A stretch of 6,588 bases of DNA from Candidatus Schekmanbacteria bacterium GWA2_38_11 (GTDB lineage: Bacteria > Schekmanbacteria > GWA2-38-11). The DNA lies in the NCBI GenBank assembly GCA_001790645.1, contig MGDB01000144.1, positions 7,582-14,169 on the forward strand. Direction: 5' to 3'. The translations under genes and the position numbers were made by a program. The notes beneath the pieces were generated by a model. It had not been told where the DNA came from and did no database searches. It worked only from the letters and a program-made list of their open reading frames with translations. This document shows positions 5,529-6,588 of this stretch, piece by piece (positions within the stretch are counted from its first letter, which is position 1; every line of letters starts with the position of its first letter).

Positions 5529-5556
5529 GGACAGGCGTCCCGCCTGTCCCTGCAGG
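5529..5556. repeat. GC-rich hairpin plus 8-base palindrome
   Basis: GGACAGGCG (5529-5537) and CGCCTGTCC (5541-5549) form a perfect nine-pair stem with a TCC loop. It runs into the palindrome CCTGCAGG (5549-5556). The stem is strong enough to act as a transcription barrier, but no T-run follows, so an intrinsic terminator is not supported. It looks like another small dispersed palindromic repeat of a different family from its neighbours. Confidence 0.7.
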
Positions 5557-5642
5557 AGCAAGCCCGATTAGAAATAAAGTATTAAGAAGTAATAAATAAG
5601 ATTTTTTAAAAGCTCAAAATCAAAATTTTAATGGAGGAGTTA
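5557..5642 (+). promoter_or_regulatory. AT-rich leader and ribosome binding site of the C-N hydrolase gene
   Basis: The last part of the spacer is AT-rich and holds no gene. No convincing -35/-10 pair was found; TAATAAAT near 5590 is the nearest thing to a -10. The ribosome site GGAGG (5633-5637) lies 5 bases before ATG 5643 and supports that start. The upstream ATG 5631 overlaps the site and has no Shine-Dalgarno of its own. Confidence 0.5.
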
Positions 5643-6578
5643 ATGGCAAAAAAAGAGAGCGAAAAAGTCAAAATTCCATCCTGCTGTCCAATCCCGCCAT
5701 ATCCGGGTGAAAGAGAAAAAGGAAAAGAAAGTTTAGTGAAAGTGGCTGCCCTTCAGATGGAGCCGGAGATATGCAATATAGAAAAAAACGTCAACGAATC
5801 CCTGAGGCTTATCCATCAGGCTGCAGATAAAGGTGTTAAGCTTGCAGTTTTACCTGAACTGTGCAACTCAGGTTATATTTATAATTCAAGAGAGGAAGCC
5901 TTTGCATGTGCAGAAAATGTCCCTGACGGACCAACAACAAAGGCATGGCTTAATGCTGCAAAGGAAAGGAATATTTACATCTGTGCCGGAATTACTGAGA
6001 GAGAAGAGAATAGATTATATAACAGCGTTGCCGTTGTCGGTCCTGATGGTTTTATAGGAATATACCGCAAAACACACCTCTGGAACGAAGAAAAGATGTG
6101 GTTTACTCCAGGAGACGCCGGGTTTCCGGTTTTTGAGCTTCCCTTTGGCAAGATCGGCAACAGAATCTGCTACGACGGATGGTTTCCTGAAGTAACAAGG
6201 ATCTACATTGCCCAGGGTGCAGACATAATATGCGATTCCACAAACTGGGTCATTGTCCCGGGAATTCAGACGCCAGAAAAACCTGCCGCAGCCTATACAG
6301 CAAGTGCCCTTTCTCTTATGAGCAGTGTTTACACCATATGTGCTGACAGAACCGGTGTTGAAAGGGGATGCACATATCTTGGAAATAGCTGCGTAATTGA
6401 TCCTGCAGGAAACTTTGTTGCAGGCCCAGCCTCCTTTGACAAGGCCGAGGTTGTAGTTGCTGAGATAAATGTTATGGCTGCAAGGTACCGCCACTGGTCA
6501 GAATTTAACAATCCCCATACTGACAGGAGAACAGACTTATACGATAATCTGTTGGGATACAAGCCAAAGGAGAAATAG
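5643..6578 (+). CDS. Nitrilase-superfamily carbon-nitrogen hydrolase (amidase/nitrilase-like)
   Basis: This 311-residue enzyme belongs to the nitrilase superfamily, which uses a Glu-Lys-Cys triad to hydrolyse amide, carbamoyl or nitrile C-N bonds through a thioester. The fold begins at VKVAALQM (32-39). The triad is Glu72 in LPELCNSGY, Lys143 in YRKTHLW and Cys176 in RICYDGWFPE, with Glu149 or Glu150 as the usual second glutamate before FTPG. TNW (200-202) and CVIDPAGNFVAGPAS (250-264) complete the expected blocks, so the enzyme should be active. Residues 1-31 are an extra, Lys/Glu-rich extension containing SCCPIPPYPGE, with no signal peptide. The substrate cannot be read: aliphatic amidase, nitrilase and N-carbamoyl hydrolase are all possible. 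It follows the dehydrogenase on the same strand but after 291 repeat-rich bases, so co-transcription is uncertain. Confidence 0.9.
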   Translation: MAKKESEKVKIPSCCPIPPYPGEREKGKESLVKVAALQMEPEICNIEKNVNESLRLIHQAADKGVKLAVLPELCNSGYIYNSREEAFACAENVPDGPTTKAWLNAAKERNIYICAGITEREENRLYNSVAVVGPDGFIGIYRKTHLWNEEKMWFTPGDAGFPVFELPFGKIGNRICYDGWFPEVTRIYIAQGADIICDSTNWVIVPGIQTPEKPAAAYTASALSLMSSVYTICADRTGVERGCTYLGNSCVIDPAGNFVAGPASFDKAEVVVAEINVMAARYRHWSEFNNPHTDRRTDLYDNLLGYKPKEK

Positions 6579-6588
6579 GTCAATTACA

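Noticed and set aside
5631..5642. Longer C-N hydrolase start at ATG 5631
   Set aside because: It overlaps the GGAGG site and has no ribosome site of its own. ATG 5643 has a good one.
6015..6494. 159-codon minus-strand ORF inside the C-N hydrolase gene
   Set aside because: It is antisense to a gene with all catalytic motifs, and its translation shows no recognisable domain.

Overview
The window carries four well-supported protein genes and the 3' end of a fifth. It looks like AT-rich bacterial DNA from a lineage with an envelope across which a large C25 peptidase is exported. Isolated GC-rich hairpins punctuate the spacers. I cannot name the organism. The gene mix, together with dispersed hairpin repeats of a type common in environmental candidate phyla, suggests an uncultured bacterium, but that is inference.

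Left part (1-3067, + strand): the C-terminal ~92 residues of a fibronectin-III-like surface protein are followed after 50 bases by a 911-residue exported gingipain-family (C25) cysteine peptidase. Its His-Cys pair is intact. It has a PorU-like N-terminal layout but stops right at the end of the catalytic domain, with no sorting tail. The two genes probably form one surface or secretion unit.

Middle (3069-3920, - strand): a complete endonuclease IV (nfo), convergent with the peptidase gene and separated from it by one base. A good sigma-70-like promoter lies just upstream of it.

Spacer 3921-4301: it contains the nfo promoter, a ~90-base imperfect inverted repeat built from GATTACA-like units, an A/T-tract region and a tentative promoter. 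These are followed by a compact leader: a hairpin that can mask the Shine-Dalgarno (SD) sequence of a 14-codon ORF, then a second hairpin that masks the SD of the next gene. This leader is the most interesting candidate regulatory device in the window.

Right part (4302-6578, + strand): a zinc-dependent medium-chain alcohol/2,3-butanediol dehydrogenase and a nitrilase-superfamily C-N hydrolase with an unusual Cys-Cys-Pro N-terminal extension. The spacer between them (5352-5642) holds a degenerate 7-base tandem repeat and three GC-rich hairpin elements, followed by an AT-rich stretch and the hydrolase ribosome site. The two enzymes could share a small-molecule pathway, but nothing in the sequence proves it.

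No tRNA, rRNA, CRISPR array or transposase gene was seen. No wholly new multi-gene system is evident. The candidates for novelty are the nested leader, the repeat cluster and the tail-less C25 peptidase.
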